DNA from: an uncultured Desulfovibrionaceae bacterium
Lineage (GTDB): Bacteria > Desulfobacterota > Desulfovibrionia > Desulfovibrionales > Desulfovibrionaceae
DNA: 64,000 nucleotides
Direction of reading: 5' to 3'
Assembly (NCBI GenBank): GCA_949741925.1
Contig: CATJOY010000056.1
Coordinates: 1-64,000, forward strand
Shown in pieces: positions 34,069 through 42,463 of this stretch. The translations under genes and the position numbers were made by a program. Position 1 is the stretch's first letter, and every line of letters starts with the position of its first letter. A model generated the notes under the pieces. It was given only the letters and a program-made list of their open reading frames with translations, was not told where the DNA came from and searched no databases.

Positions 34069-34752
34069 GAAACCCAATGGATCGAGGTATGCTACCCCCC
34101 CCTTCAGGAAGAAGATAAAGAAAAAACCCTGGCGGTTACGGCATATGAAAAGCTAATCCGCATGGTTGTCTCCCTGGAGATACGCCCTGGAGCACTTCTT
34201 CAGGAACGCCATCTTGCGGAAATGCTAAACATGAGCCGCACGCCCCTGCGCGAAGCGCTGACCCGGCTCTGCCATGAGAAATGGATAACCATCAATGCGC
34301 GGCGGAATATCGTTGTCAGGCCGGTGAACGCCACAACCATTCGTGAAGTCTTTGAAGTTCGCGAAATGCTGGAACTCCACGGCGTCGATCGTGTCGTTGG
34401 CGATGACGCCACGCATGCCGCATTTGTGAATATGTCGCTTGTTCATGACATCATGACCAACATGCATATTAACAACTTTGACTATATTCTAACCAACCAA
34501 AAATTTCATGCCTATCTGGGCACCATTGACCGTAACTCCCTGATCTGCGGCCTTTGGGAGAGAATGAACCTGGAAAATGTCCGGCTTGCTATGCTGGCTT
34601 TGGAGCTGACGCCACAACGCCGGGAGGTTGCCCACGACGAACACAGGGCGATTCTTGAGGCCCTGCTGCGGCGAGACGACACGGTTGCGAGGAAAAACCT
34701 GCTGGCCCACCTGCGGGTCATCCGACGGAATTTGGAACGTGTGCTGGGCTGA
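34063..34752 (+). CDS. GntR-family (FadR/FCD subfamily) transcription regulator
   Basis: The 229-residue regulator has a winged-helix DNA-binding domain (about 25-85, with ERHLAEMLNMSRTPLREALTRL). A C-terminal all-helical FCD ligand domain follows (about 95-229, with FEVREMLELHGV, FHAYLGTIDRN and HDEHRAILEALLRRD). FCD regulators usually sense small organic acids. It lies 69 bases upstream of tctC, so it most likely controls that carboxylate transporter. ATG 34063 is preferred because TGGAG stands 6 bases before it. TTG 34039 and ATG 34051 are in-frame alternatives, and all lie in the operator. Confidence 0.88.
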   Translation: MPETQWIEVCYPPLQEEDKEKTLAVTAYEKLIRMVVSLEIRPGALLQERHLAEMLNMSRTPLREALTRLCHEKWITINARRNIVVRPVNATTIREVFEVREMLELHGVDRVVGDDATHAAFVNMSLVHDIMTNMHINNFDYILTNQKFHAYLGTIDRNSLICGLWERMNLENVRLAMLALELTPQRREVAHDEHRAILEALLRRDDTVARKNLLAHLRVIRRNLERVLG

Positions 34753-34821
34753 CCCTTCTCGGGCTCCCGGCTTTGGAAAAAACTCATTTTCTGTGTACCC
34801 TTTAACGCTGAGGAGTCCGTT

Positions 34822-35781
34822 ATGCGGAATATGTTTGTCTTGCTGTGCGCGGCGCTGTTTACGGTTGGCGTTATCGCCACGCCTGCCAAGGCTGCCTGGC
34901 CTGATCGTCCGATCAGAATCATAGTGCCTTTCAATCCCGGTGCGGGGACGGATCAGCAAGGGCGTCTGGTGGAAAAAGAATTTAAGGAAACCTTCGGACA
35001 ACCGCTCAACTTTGTGTACAAACCCGGCGCGGACGGCGCCATAGGCGCAACCGAGCTGGCCAATTCCCGTCCGGATGGCTACACTATAGGCCTGTACGCC
35101 TTCCCGCTCATGGTCATGGGCCCGCTTCTCGGAAAGGGCAAATATGGCCCCGAAAGTTTCGATTACTTGGGCATTTCCTGTAAGGATGTGGCCGTGCTGG
35201 TCGTGCCTAAGGACAGTCCCATCAAGAGCTTTGAAGACTTTGTGACACAAGCCAAGGCCAACCCCGGCAAGCTGCGGGTCGGCGTCGTGGAAATCCTCGG
35301 GCCTACGCACATTACAGCCCTGAGGCTCCAACAGCAGGGAGTGCCCATGAATATCGTGCCCCACGCCGGCGGCTCCAAGGCCATGGTGGCCGTTCTGGGC
35401 GGGCATATCGACGCCCTGCTGGCCGTAACCGGCGCCTCGCTCAACTCAGCCAGCAAACTAAATTTCCTTGCCGTTGCCAGCGATGAGCCAGAAGCGCTTC
35501 TACCCGGAGTTCCTACGTTCAAGGAAAAAGGCTTTGACATCGTTTCGGCGTTTGCCCGCGTATGGCTCGCGCCCAAAGGTCTGCCCGCCGATGTGAAACA
35601 GCGGCTGGGCGAAGGGCTGAAGAGCATCTACGCCCGGGAAGATGTGAAGGAACGCCATGATAAGGCCGGTCTGCCCGTCCGTTTTGAAGATGGCACGGTG
35701 CTCAACCAGTGGATCGATGCTTTTATGCCTGAAGCCAGGGGGCTTGTAGACCTGTATAACCAGCAAAAAGCCCAACAGTAG
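34822..35781 (+). CDS. tctC: TctC-type tripartite tricarboxylate transporter substrate-binding protein
   Basis: The 319-residue periplasmic protein has a signal peptide (1-24, ending PAKA-AW). The Bug/TctC fold starts with WPDRPIRIIVPFNPGAGTDQQ. Other family marks are GADGAIGATELANSRPDGYT and AGGSKAMVAVLGGHIDAL. It captures a carboxylate (citrate, tartrate, aromatic or other acid) and delivers it to the membrane unit encoded next. GAGGAGTCCGTT precedes the ATG. It is in an operon with the fused tctAB gene. Confidence 0.92.
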   Translation: MRNMFVLLCAALFTVGVIATPAKAAWPDRPIRIIVPFNPGAGTDQQGRLVEKEFKETFGQPLNFVYKPGADGAIGATELANSRPDGYTIGLYAFPLMVMGPLLGKGKYGPESFDYLGISCKDVAVLVVPKDSPIKSFEDFVTQAKANPGKLRVGVVEILGPTHITALRLQQQGVPMNIVPHAGGSKAMVAVLGGHIDALLAVTGASLNSASKLNFLAVASDEPEALLPGVPTFKEKGFDIVSAFARVWLAPKGLPADVKQRLGEGLKSIYAREDVKERHDKAGLPVRFEDGTVLNQWIDAFMPEARGLVDLYNQQKAQQ

Positions 35782-35861
35782 CCCACCAATGGGGAGGGAT
35801 GCTCGCGCCTCCCTCCCCCCTCTCCGGCGCGATGCCGCGTCGCGGTTTCCAGAGGTGCCTT

Positions 35862-37856
35862 ATGGAATCCAGTATGCTTTCTCTTTTCCTTTCGAGCCTG
35901 GGATTTGTTTTCAGCCCGACGACCCTGCTGATCATGGTCATCGGGCTGGTCGTCGGCATTATCGGCGGCATGGTCCCCGGAATCACCACGGTAACGGCCA
36001 TTGCTCTGTTCATTCCCTTCACCTTCAGCATGGCCCCAACTCTTGCCCTGGCCGCTCTGGGGGCGGTGTATTGCGGAGCTATGTATGGGGGAGCGAACGC
36101 CGCTATTCTGATTAATACCCCCGGAGCCCCTGGATCCATCGCCACGGCGCTGGACGGCTACCCCATGACCCGTAACGGCCGCGCCCCGGAAGCGCTGTTC
36201 ACGGCGTTGCTGGCCTCCTGCTTTGGCGGCTTTGTCGGCGCTGTCATGCTTCTGGCGTTTTTCGAGCCCTTAGCCTCCCTGGCCTTGCATTTCGGTTCTG
36301 AAGCCTTCTTCTGGATGGCTATTTTCGGGCTCACAACCTTGGCCGCCATGTCACAAGGCATGGTCCTCAAAAGCCTGCTCGGAGGCGTTCTCGGCCTGGG
36401 GCTGAGCACCATCGGCCTGGATCCGTCCGACGGTATTCCGCGCTTTACGTTCGGTATTTTTGATCTGCTCCAAGGCTTTGACATGATCGTCCTCATGACC
36501 AGCCTTTTCTCTTTCTCGCAGATGCTGTTGCTGTTGGAAAGCCCGGATGAGTACATTGCCAAATACCGCCCCCAACCCGGAGCGTTTCTACGTTCTCTAA
36601 AAACACTGTTTGTACGCAATAAACTTCTGGCCGGCATTTCCTCCGTAGCAGGGGCCTTTATAGGCGGGCTTCCGGGAGCCGGGGGAAGCGTTGCCGCCAT
36701 TATTCTCTACAATGAGGCCAAACGTTGGGATAAAAATCCCGAACGCTACGGTTCCGGTGTTCCTGAAGGGGTCATGGTGCCGGAAAGCGCCAATAACGCC
36801 AGCGTCGGCGGGGCCCTTGTGCCCCTGCTTTCCCTGGGCATTCCCGGCAGCGCGGCGGCGGCGGTGCTTATGGGTGGCCTTTTGGCCCAAGGGCTTGCTC
36901 CGGGGCCGCAGCTTATGGAAACGCACCCGGATATTGCCTATGGCTTCATTTACAGCCTCATTTTCGCGAACATCCTTATGTTGCCTGTAGGCTATGTGCT
37001 GGCCCGGGTTTGCACCAAAATTCTGGATGTGCCCAAGCTGTATGTCATTCCGGCGATCATTACGCTTTCTCTTATCGGTTCGTATTCGTTGCGGAACAGC
37101 ATGTTCGACGTGTTGGTATTGATTGTGGCGGGCGGTGTCTCCTATCTGCTGCTCAAGGCCAAAATTCAACCGGCATGTATCGCCCTGGGCGTAGTCTTGG
37201 GGCCCATCGTGGAAGAGAATTTAAACAACACTCTGATACGCGCGCACTCAGATGCTTCTCCTCTCGATTTATTCGTTTTTTCGCCGCTTTCTGCAACATT
37301 CATCATCCTGAGTATTGTGGCCTTGGTACTTCCAGTGGCCATGCAGAGACTGAAAAAGGGCAAAGAGGCCCGTATGGCGCGGCCTGTCTCAACCGCGTGC
37401 CTTTACAGATACGATTTCTGGGTGGTTGCTCTGCTTGCCGCGGGAGGCGCTTTTTTCTTGTGGCAGAGTTCGCTCTTGACCGGGAATTCCGCAGTGTTTC
37501 CCGAAGTAGTTTTCGGCCTGGTCGTTGTGCTCGCCATTCTGACGCTTTGCTCCGAATTCTTTAGCGAGCCGGCGAGGCAATCGACTTTTTCCCCGGCCGC
37601 CCTGGCCAATGTAGCCGTCTACTTTTTTCTTGCCCTGGCAACATATGCCTTGCTTGATATCGTCGGTTTTTACAGCTCCATGTTCTTATGCGTTACAGCA
37701 ATGATCCTTTTCGGTCTACGGCGTATCCGCCGCGTCCCCCTGAACATAAGCAACCTTGCAAAGGCAGTGGCCGTTTCCGGATTACTCGTTTTAGCGGAAT
37801 GGTTATGTTTTGGGGTGCTGGTTAAAGTGCCCGCTCCGGAAGGCCTGCTTTTCTGA
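35862..37856 (+). CDS. Fused TctA-TctB membrane component of a tripartite tricarboxylate transporter
   Basis: In this 664-residue protein residues 1 to about 500 are a TctA permease with about 11-12 helices. Marks include GMVPGITTVTAIALFIPF, GGANAAILINTPGAPGSIATAL and GGLPGAGGSV; the central repeat and glycine-rich loops are intact. The last 160 residues (from about YRYDFWVV) carry four more helices typical of the small TctB subunit, here fused at the C-terminus. AGAGGTGCCTT precedes ATG 35862; the frame is open 21 codons further up. It moves the TctC-bound acid inward, driven by a cation gradient. Confidence 0.9.
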   Translation: MESSMLSLFLSSLGFVFSPTTLLIMVIGLVVGIIGGMVPGITTVTAIALFIPFTFSMAPTLALAALGAVYCGAMYGGANAAILINTPGAPGSIATALDGYPMTRNGRAPEALFTALLASCFGGFVGAVMLLAFFEPLASLALHFGSEAFFWMAIFGLTTLAAMSQGMVLKSLLGGVLGLGLSTIGLDPSDGIPRFTFGIFDLLQGFDMIVLMTSLFSFSQMLLLLESPDEYIAKYRPQPGAFLRSLKTLFVRNKLLAGISSVAGAFIGGLPGAGGSVAAIILYNEAKRWDKNPERYGSGVPEGVMVPESANNASVGGALVPLLSLGIPGSAAAAVLMGGLLAQGLAPGPQLMETHPDIAYGFIYSLIFANILMLPVGYVLARVCTKILDVPKLYVIPAIITLSLIGSYSLRNSMFDVLVLIVAGGVSYLLLKAKIQPACIALGVVLGPIVEENLNNTLIRAHSDASPLDLFVFSPLSATFIILSIVALVLPVAMQRLKKGKEARMARPVSTACLYRYDFWVVALLAAGGAFFLWQSSLLTGNSAVFPEVVFGLVVVLAILTLCSEFFSEPARQSTFSPAALANVAVYFFLALATYALLDIVGFYSSMFLCVTAMILFGLRRIRRVPLNISNLAKAVAVSGLLVLAEWLCFGVLVKVPAPEGLLF

Positions 37857-37867
37857 CGGTTTGATCC

Positions 37868-37905
37868 TTGCCGTGCGCTTTTTTCCGGCCCGGCAGGGGA
37901 AATCA
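37868..37905 (-). repeat. Fragment resembling the dispersed repeat (copy F)
   Basis: GCCGTGCGCTTTTTTCCGG followed by CGGCAGGGGAAATC resembles the reverse complement of the central part of copies B and C (a GCCCGCTTTTTCC block, a gap, then a GTGCCGGGGAAGAAAATC-like block). Only about 38 bases match, so it is a fragment or chance likeness. Confidence 0.28.
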
Positions 37906-37982
37906 ATGAATCTCCGTATAAACAACTCCGAGAAAAGGGCCATGAAAAGACCGCCCAGCGCGGTATGACCAAAGGAGAGACG

Positions 37983-38540
37983 ATGACTCAGGACTGGATT
38001 GAACGGATACCTGAACTTGGTCTTTTGCAAGAGACGGCGCTGCGCGAGCAATGCGTAGCGGTATTTACGGATGCCTGCCGTCAAGGCGGCTGGACGCCGA
38101 AAGAGTTGGATGCCATTCCCATGACATTGGGCTATCCCGGCGCTCCCAGCCTGCGCACGCACATCAGAGCGGTAGCCCGGCTGGCGCACCAGACCTTCAT
38201 GGTCTTCAGGGAACTGCACACGGATACCCGACTTTTGCCGGATTACCCCCTACTGCTGGCCGGCGCGCTGCTGCACGATGTGGGGAAGCTCCTGGAATAT
38301 ACCCGGACGCCCGACGGAGACTTTACGTTCTCCAGACAAGGACTTTTGCTCCGGCATCCCTTTTCCGGGGCAATGCTGGCCGCCGCGCACGGCCTGCCTG
38401 ATGCCGTAACACACATTATTGCGGTTCACGCTCGAGAAGGAGACGGCAGCCCCCGCTCGGTAGAGGCACGGATAGTCAATAAAGCGGATTTGCTGCATTT
38501 TGAAAGCGTACGCGACTTGCTTGCGGCTTCATCTGCGTAA
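37983..38540 (+). CDS. HD-domain phosphohydrolase
   Basis: The 185-residue protein has an HD-domain core with RTHIRAVARLAHQTF providing the first His, LLAGALLHDVGKLLEY the HD pair, and a later HPFSGAMLAA / ITHIIAVHAREGDG set. This looks like a metal-dependent phosphohydrolase of the HDIG branch. Substrate is unknown. ATG 37983 follows AAAGGAGAGACG. It lies 126 bases after the transporter gene and may be part of the same transcript. It ends at a hairpin facing the leftward redox genes. Confidence 0.75.
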   Translation: MTQDWIERIPELGLLQETALREQCVAVFTDACRQGGWTPKELDAIPMTLGYPGAPSLRTHIRAVARLAHQTFMVFRELHTDTRLLPDYPLLLAGALLHDVGKLLEYTRTPDGDFTFSRQGLLLRHPFSGAMLAAAHGLPDAVTHIIAVHAREGDGSPRSVEARIVNKADLLHFESVRDLLAASSA

Positions 38541-38547
38541 AAGAATA

Positions 38548-38577
38548 CGCCGGCCGAAGCTGCGACATCGGCCGGCG
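38548..38577. terminator. Hairpin between convergent HD gene and redox pair
   Basis: CGCCGGCCGA (38548-38557) pairs perfectly with TCGGCCGGCG (38568-38577) across 10 bases. On the minus strand it is followed by TATTCTTTT, so it terminates the ferredoxin-thioredoxin-reductase-like transcript and probably the HD gene too. Confidence 0.6.
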
Positions 38578-38616
38578 GCAGGCCGCCTCCGCGATTAAGG
38601 GGCTTGCAGGCCGCCA

Positions 38617-38994
38617 TCACAAAAGAATGTTACCGGGATCGCGCCGATCCGGAACCACCGGCGTACTTTGTTGTTCCTGATCCCAGCGTTCGTTCCATTC
38701 CTTACTGACATACAACCCGCAAAAGCAGGCCTCGAACTCGTTGACATCTTGCTCCCGGTAGCTACAAGGACAAATAATATCCTTATCCGCTTCGTAGGTT
38801 CCATTGGCCAAACGGCAGGGGCAGGCCATATACCCATACCGGGCCTTGGTGACCAAAAGCTGTTCCAGCAGCTCCATGGTCATGCTGTCGTCTCGGTTAA
38901 AATAATATCCTTTGGCCTCCTGGAGAGGCTGTAGGGTATTGCGCAACGAATGCGGCGTCATTCCCGAAGCGTGAGATTCTCCTTGTCTGTTCAT
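38617..38994 (-). CDS. Ferredoxin:thioredoxin reductase catalytic-domain protein
   Basis: The 125-residue protein has the FTR beta-subunit cysteine pattern: CPCR, then CPCSYR after 14 residues, then CFCGLYVS after 12 more. It also has the flanking YGYMACPC and the N-terminal GYYFNRDDSMTMELLEQLL. FTR holds a [4Fe-4S] cluster next to a redox-active disulfide and reduces thioredoxin-like proteins with electrons from ferredoxin. Its ATG overlaps the stop of the upstream glutaredoxin-like gene (ATGA), so the latter is the obvious partner. Spacing between motifs matches the non-plant type. Confidence 0.88.
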   Translation of the reverse strand: MNRQGESHASGMTPHSLRNTLQPLQEAKGYYFNRDDSMTMELLEQLLVTKARYGYMACPCRLANGTYEADKDIICPCSYREQDVNEFEACFCGLYVSKEWNERWDQEQQSTPVVPDRRDPGNILL

Positions 38995-39248
38995 GGGATG
39001 TACTTCGCCAGCTTTTGCTCTTGAAAGCCGATGATAACGCTGCCGCCATCCGGAACGACAATGGTCGGGAACGACATGTTGGGATTATATCCTTTAACTT
39101 CAGCCAACACTCTATCCCTAGCTTCGCCTTCTTGGAGGTCCACGTCAATAAACTCATAGGGAATGTGATGGCTGTTCAAATATTCCTTGGTATGCCGGCA
39201 GTGTATACAGGTAGACAAAGCATACAGTTTTAGAACGGGATGTGCCAT
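38991..39248 (-). CDS. Glutaredoxin-like protein, probable FTR partner
   Basis: This 85-residue thioredoxin-fold protein has a CxxC active site (STCIHCRHTKEYL) and the cis-proline segment SFPTIVVPDGG. The HIPYEFIDVDLQEGE stretch is typical of glutaredoxin/NrdH-like proteins. ATG 39248 follows AAGGAGCTGTT; the frame is open 22 codons upstream. Translational overlap with the FTR gene means the two are made together. This suggests a ferredoxin-driven thiol reduction pair, an inference from gene order. Confidence 0.85.
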   Translation of the reverse strand: MAHPVLKLYALSTCIHCRHTKEYLNSHHIPYEFIDVDLQEGEARDRVLAEVKGYNPNMSFPTIVVPDGGSVIIGFQEQKLAKYIP

Positions 39249-39300
39249 AACAGCTCCTTGCTTATTCGATATACTGTATAGAATAGCGCCTTGGTTCAGT

Positions 39301-39867
39301 TCAGGCAAGCGCATTAGCTACAAAGCGGGCAAGATATCTAATCAGCTCAGCAAGCGAAGCAAAGGGCTCTTCGGGCCCGTCCATGGCGCTCACCCCGTAT
39401 ATCCCCAGGTTCTCCAATCTTCTCTCCGATGCTGCGGCATCGGCCAAATCCAAATTCGGAATATTCCACCTGATGGTCAACACCTGCAGCACCCTCTGCG
39501 GCTTCAGCGCCCCTTCCGCCTGCTCTCTCTCCGTCCCCGTGCCCCCAGGTAAAATGCTGATGCGCAATGTTCTCCCATCCAATTCCCAGGCGATCCTCTC
39601 CCTCTCCGCTTCGGGCATGGCCTCGCGCATTCGGGCCAAGGCATCAGCCACGGCCTCCAGTTTCCTCCGGCCTATCCCCTCCAAGCGCTCCAGAAAATCC
39701 CGGCGCAAGCGTTCGGCTTCCCGACGCGCTTCAAGTTCTTGTGAAAGCATCGCTCCCGCTTCATGCAAGGCCGCCCGGTCTTTTCCGCCTCCCCAGGCCC
39801 GCAGGCAGTGGACCAGACCCCAAAAAAGCGCTAGCACAACGAATCCGAGAATAAGATTGATATGCAT
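39301..39867 (-). CDS. Membrane-anchored coiled-coil protein of unknown function
   Basis: The 188-residue protein has one N-terminal membrane helix (about 3-22, INLILGFVVLALFWGLVHCL). A strongly charged helical region (about 35-100, rich in E, R and L) follows, then a small mixed C-terminal domain. No family is recognised. ATG 39867 follows GGAGGAGGGGC. It lies 52 bases upstream of the glutaredoxin-like gene on the same strand, so it may share its transcript. Confidence 0.6.
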   Translation of the reverse strand: MHINLILGFVVLALFWGLVHCLRAWGGGKDRAALHEAGAMLSQELEARREAERLRRDFLERLEGIGRRKLEAVADALARMREAMPEAERERIAWELDGRTLRISILPGGTGTEREQAEGALKPQRVLQVLTIRWNIPNLDLADAAASERRLENLGIYGVSAMDGPEEPFASLAELIRYLARFVANALA

Positions 39868-40263
39868 GCCCCTCCTCCGCATCTTTCCGACCTAGCCCTT
39901 CCATCCATAGAAAAGCCCGATGCCAGCATGCCAAACTGAAGCCGTCGGGTCGAGCAAAAAGGCGCTTCTCCCGGCCCGTTGCAAAAGCCCGTTCCCGCTC
40001 AAATCCCTCCTGCCGGCCAGTTTCCAGCCAAACGGTTTACACGTCGGCATATTTGCCATATACTGCAAACTCACCCACTTCTCAGGGCATTTCGTCATAA
40101 ACGCTCTCTTTCATAATGAAATGCTCCGACGGTGTGAAGCGCACGCCGCAAGGGTTCTTGCCAGCCCGACGGCGTCAAGCGGACTTCTCAGGCGCACATT
40201 GCTGCAGGACGCATCCCCCTGCCCGCAGGGGGTTTCCCCCAACTTCATCTTAGGGAGATATTC
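39868..40263. other. Promoter and leader region of the EF-G-like gene
   Basis: The first 160 bases show no structure that I recognise. A good rightward promoter lies at 40036-40064, giving a leader of about 190 bases. Near its end is a GC hairpin, CCCCCTGC (40215-40222)/GCAGGGGG (40225-40232), followed by a TTTCCCCC run and CTTAGGGAGATATTC before the ATG. No gene is supported. Confidence 0.5.
40036..40064 (+). promoter_or_regulatory. Sigma-70-type promoter of the EF-G-like gene
   Basis: TTTACA (40036-40041), a 17-base spacer, TATACT (40059-40064). Both hexamers match consensus at five of six positions with ideal spacing. Transcription would start near 40071. Confidence 0.62.
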
Positions 40264-42330
40264 ATGTCCAACGTTACTGATGCACAAAGAACTTACGCGC
40301 TTGTCGGCACTGGAGGTTGCGGTAAAACCACGCTGGCGGAGATGCTTCTCTTCCGGGCCGGGGTTATCAACCGCCTGGGAAAAATCGAGGACGGCACCAG
40401 CGCCCTTGACTACGAACCTGAGGAAATAAAACGCCGGGGGAGCATTCAACCGGGTGTGGCTACGTTTTTGTGGGAAAAAAACCGTCACTTTTTTCTGGAT
40501 ATCCCGGGCGACAATAACTTTACAGGCGATATCGACTACCTGCTGACGGCGGCCGACGCTGCTGTTTTTGTCATTGACGCCGTGGACGGAGTGCGCCCGC
40601 TGACTAAAAAACAATGGTCCCATGTGCAAAACGCCGGCATTCCGGCCTGCTGCTTCATCAACAAGCTCGATCGCGACCGGGCTGATTTTGATATGGCCAT
40701 GAGCGGGCTCTCCACTATTTTGGGCATCCGTACCGTGTTGCTCTATGCGCCCATAGGCAGCCAGGCCGATTTCAAAGGTCTGGTGGATGTTCTGGGCCGT
40801 AAGGCGCTTTTTTTCGGTCCGGACGGCACGACCACCAGCGGCGATATCCCGGCCGATATAGCCGACGCCATGGCCGCTTTGCGCGAAGCCGTGGTTGAGA
40901 ATATTGCCGAAAGTGATGAAACCCTGATGGAAAAATACCTTGAAGAAGGCGAACTCAGCGATGAAGAGGTGGCCCAAGGCCTGCGCGCCGGGGTGCTCTC
41001 CCGCGAACTGGTGCCCGTTATCGCCGGTTCCGCTCTGGAAAACAAGGGCGGCGGGGAACTGCTGCACCTAATCCAAGAGCTTCTGCCCGCCCCTACGGAA
41101 CATGCCCCTTGGCAGGGAACCGATGGCTCCGAGCGGGCCAGTTCCCCGGATAGCTCCCCGGCCTGCTTCGTTTTTAAGACCATTGCCGATCCCTTTGCGG
41201 GCCAGCTCAGTTTGGTGCGGGTTCTCTCCGGTTCCATCAGCAGCGAATCCAACCTCAAAAATATGACCAGCGGCGAAAACGAACGCCTCGGCACCCCGAT
41301 TCTGCTTAGCGGCAAAAACCAGACCCCCACCAAAGAGCCACTCTATGCCGGAGCCATTGCCGCCATCGCCAAACTCAAAAATACCAAAACGGGCGATACC
41401 CTCTGTATAGATAAAGAGCCCTTTATCCTGAAGACTCCGGCACTGCCGCCGCAGCTGATTTCCTATGCTCTGGCCCCCAAGGAAAAAGGCGATGAAGACA
41501 AGGTTTTCTCAGCCATGCAGCGGCTGCTTGATGAAGATATCTCCCTGAAACTTTCCCGTGATGAGGAAACCGGCGATATTTTAGTTTCCGGCATGGGGCA
41601 ACTGCATATCGAAATTTCCGTAGAAAAGGCCAAGCGCCGTTATAAAACCGAAATTCTCCTGAAAACGCCCAAAGTGCCTTACCGTGAAACCATCAAAGGC
41701 AAGGCCCAAGTTCAAGGACGCCACAAGAAACAAAGCGGCGGTCGCGGCCAATTCGGCGATTGCTGGGTGGAATTCGAGCCTCTGGGACGCGGAGAAGGGT
41801 ATCAATTTGAAGACGCCATTGTCGGCGGCGCGGTACCCCGCCAGTATATTCCCGCCGTGGACAAGGGCATTCAGGAAGCCGCGGCGCGCGGGTTTATTGC
41901 GGGCTACCCCATGGTAGATTTCAAGGCAAAACTCTACGACGGCAGCTACCACACCGTAGATTCTTCGGAAATGGCCTTTAAAGTAGCCGGGTCCCTGGCC
42001 TTTAAAAAAGCTATGGAAACATGCCGCCCCACCCTGCTCGAACCCGTCGTCACCCTCTCAATCTCCATTCCGGATGAGTACATGGGCGATGTTATCGGCG
42101 ATCTCTCCAGCCGTCGGGGCAAAGTTTTGGGCTCCGATTCCCAGGCGGGCATCACCGAAGTCAAAGCCAATGTGCCGATGAACGAAATCCTGCGTTACGC
42201 GCCGGATCTGCGATCCATGACCGGAGGCCAAGGCGTCTTTACCATGGAATTCTCGCATTACGAGGAAGCCCCGCAGCCGGTGGCCGAGAAGGTCATGGCT
42301 GAATACAAAAAGGAGAAGGGAGAAGAATAG
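40264..42330 (+). CDS. EF-G-like translational GTPase (EF-G2 type)
   Basis: This 688-residue protein has all five EF-G domains. G1 is GTGGCGKTT (15-23), switch I RRGSIQPGVA, G3 DIPGDNNF (79-86), G4 NKLD (near 139). The C-terminal part is typical domain IV/V (GRGQFGDCWVEFEPL, MGDVIGDLSSRRGKV, MTGGQGVFTMEFSHYEE). In canonical EF-G the G3 motif is DTPGH and its His activates GTP hydrolysis; here that residue is Asp83. This marks a divergent second EF-G, possibly slower or with a different ribosome task. TTAGGGAGATATTC precedes the ATG. Confidence 0.88.
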   Translation: MSNVTDAQRTYALVGTGGCGKTTLAEMLLFRAGVINRLGKIEDGTSALDYEPEEIKRRGSIQPGVATFLWEKNRHFFLDIPGDNNFTGDIDYLLTAADAAVFVIDAVDGVRPLTKKQWSHVQNAGIPACCFINKLDRDRADFDMAMSGLSTILGIRTVLLYAPIGSQADFKGLVDVLGRKALFFGPDGTTTSGDIPADIADAMAALREAVVENIAESDETLMEKYLEEGELSDEEVAQGLRAGVLSRELVPVIAGSALENKGGGELLHLIQELLPAPTEHAPWQGTDGSERASSPDSSPACFVFKTIADPFAGQLSLVRVLSGSISSESNLKNMTSGENERLGTPILLSGKNQTPTKEPLYAGAIAAIAKLKNTKTGDTLCIDKEPFILKTPALPPQLISYALAPKEKGDEDKVFSAMQRLLDEDISLKLSRDEETGDILVSGMGQLHIEISVEKAKRRYKTEILLKTPKVPYRETIKGKAQVQGRHKKQSGGRGQFGDCWVEFEPLGRGEGYQFEDAIVGGAVPRQYIPAVDKGIQEAAARGFIAGYPMVDFKAKLYDGSYHTVDSSEMAFKVAGSLAFKKAMETCRPTLLEPVVTLSISIPDEYMGDVIGDLSSRRGKVLGSDSQAGITEVKANVPMNEILRYAPDLRSMTGGQGVFTMEFSHYEEAPQPVAEKVMAEYKKEKGEE

Positions 42331-42339
42331 CCGTTCCCG

Positions 42340-42391
42340 CCTCCCGACAACAAAAATTCCCGCTCCGGCGGGAATTTTTGTTGTCGGGAGG
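42340..42391. terminator. Perfect 24-bp hairpin after the EF-G-like gene
   Basis: Positions 42340-42363 are perfectly complementary to 42368-42391 around the tetraloop TCCG. The stem contains GACAACAAAAATTCCCGC on one side, so the descending arm has TTTTTGTTG. It begins 10 bases after the stop codon. It could terminate in either direction and protect the mRNA end. Confidence 0.75.
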
Positions 42392-42463
42392 GATGTTCCG
42401 GCATCCGCATGCCCGCTGCCCCAGCCCTAACCAACGCGCCTTCTTGTACGCCCGGGAGAAATC

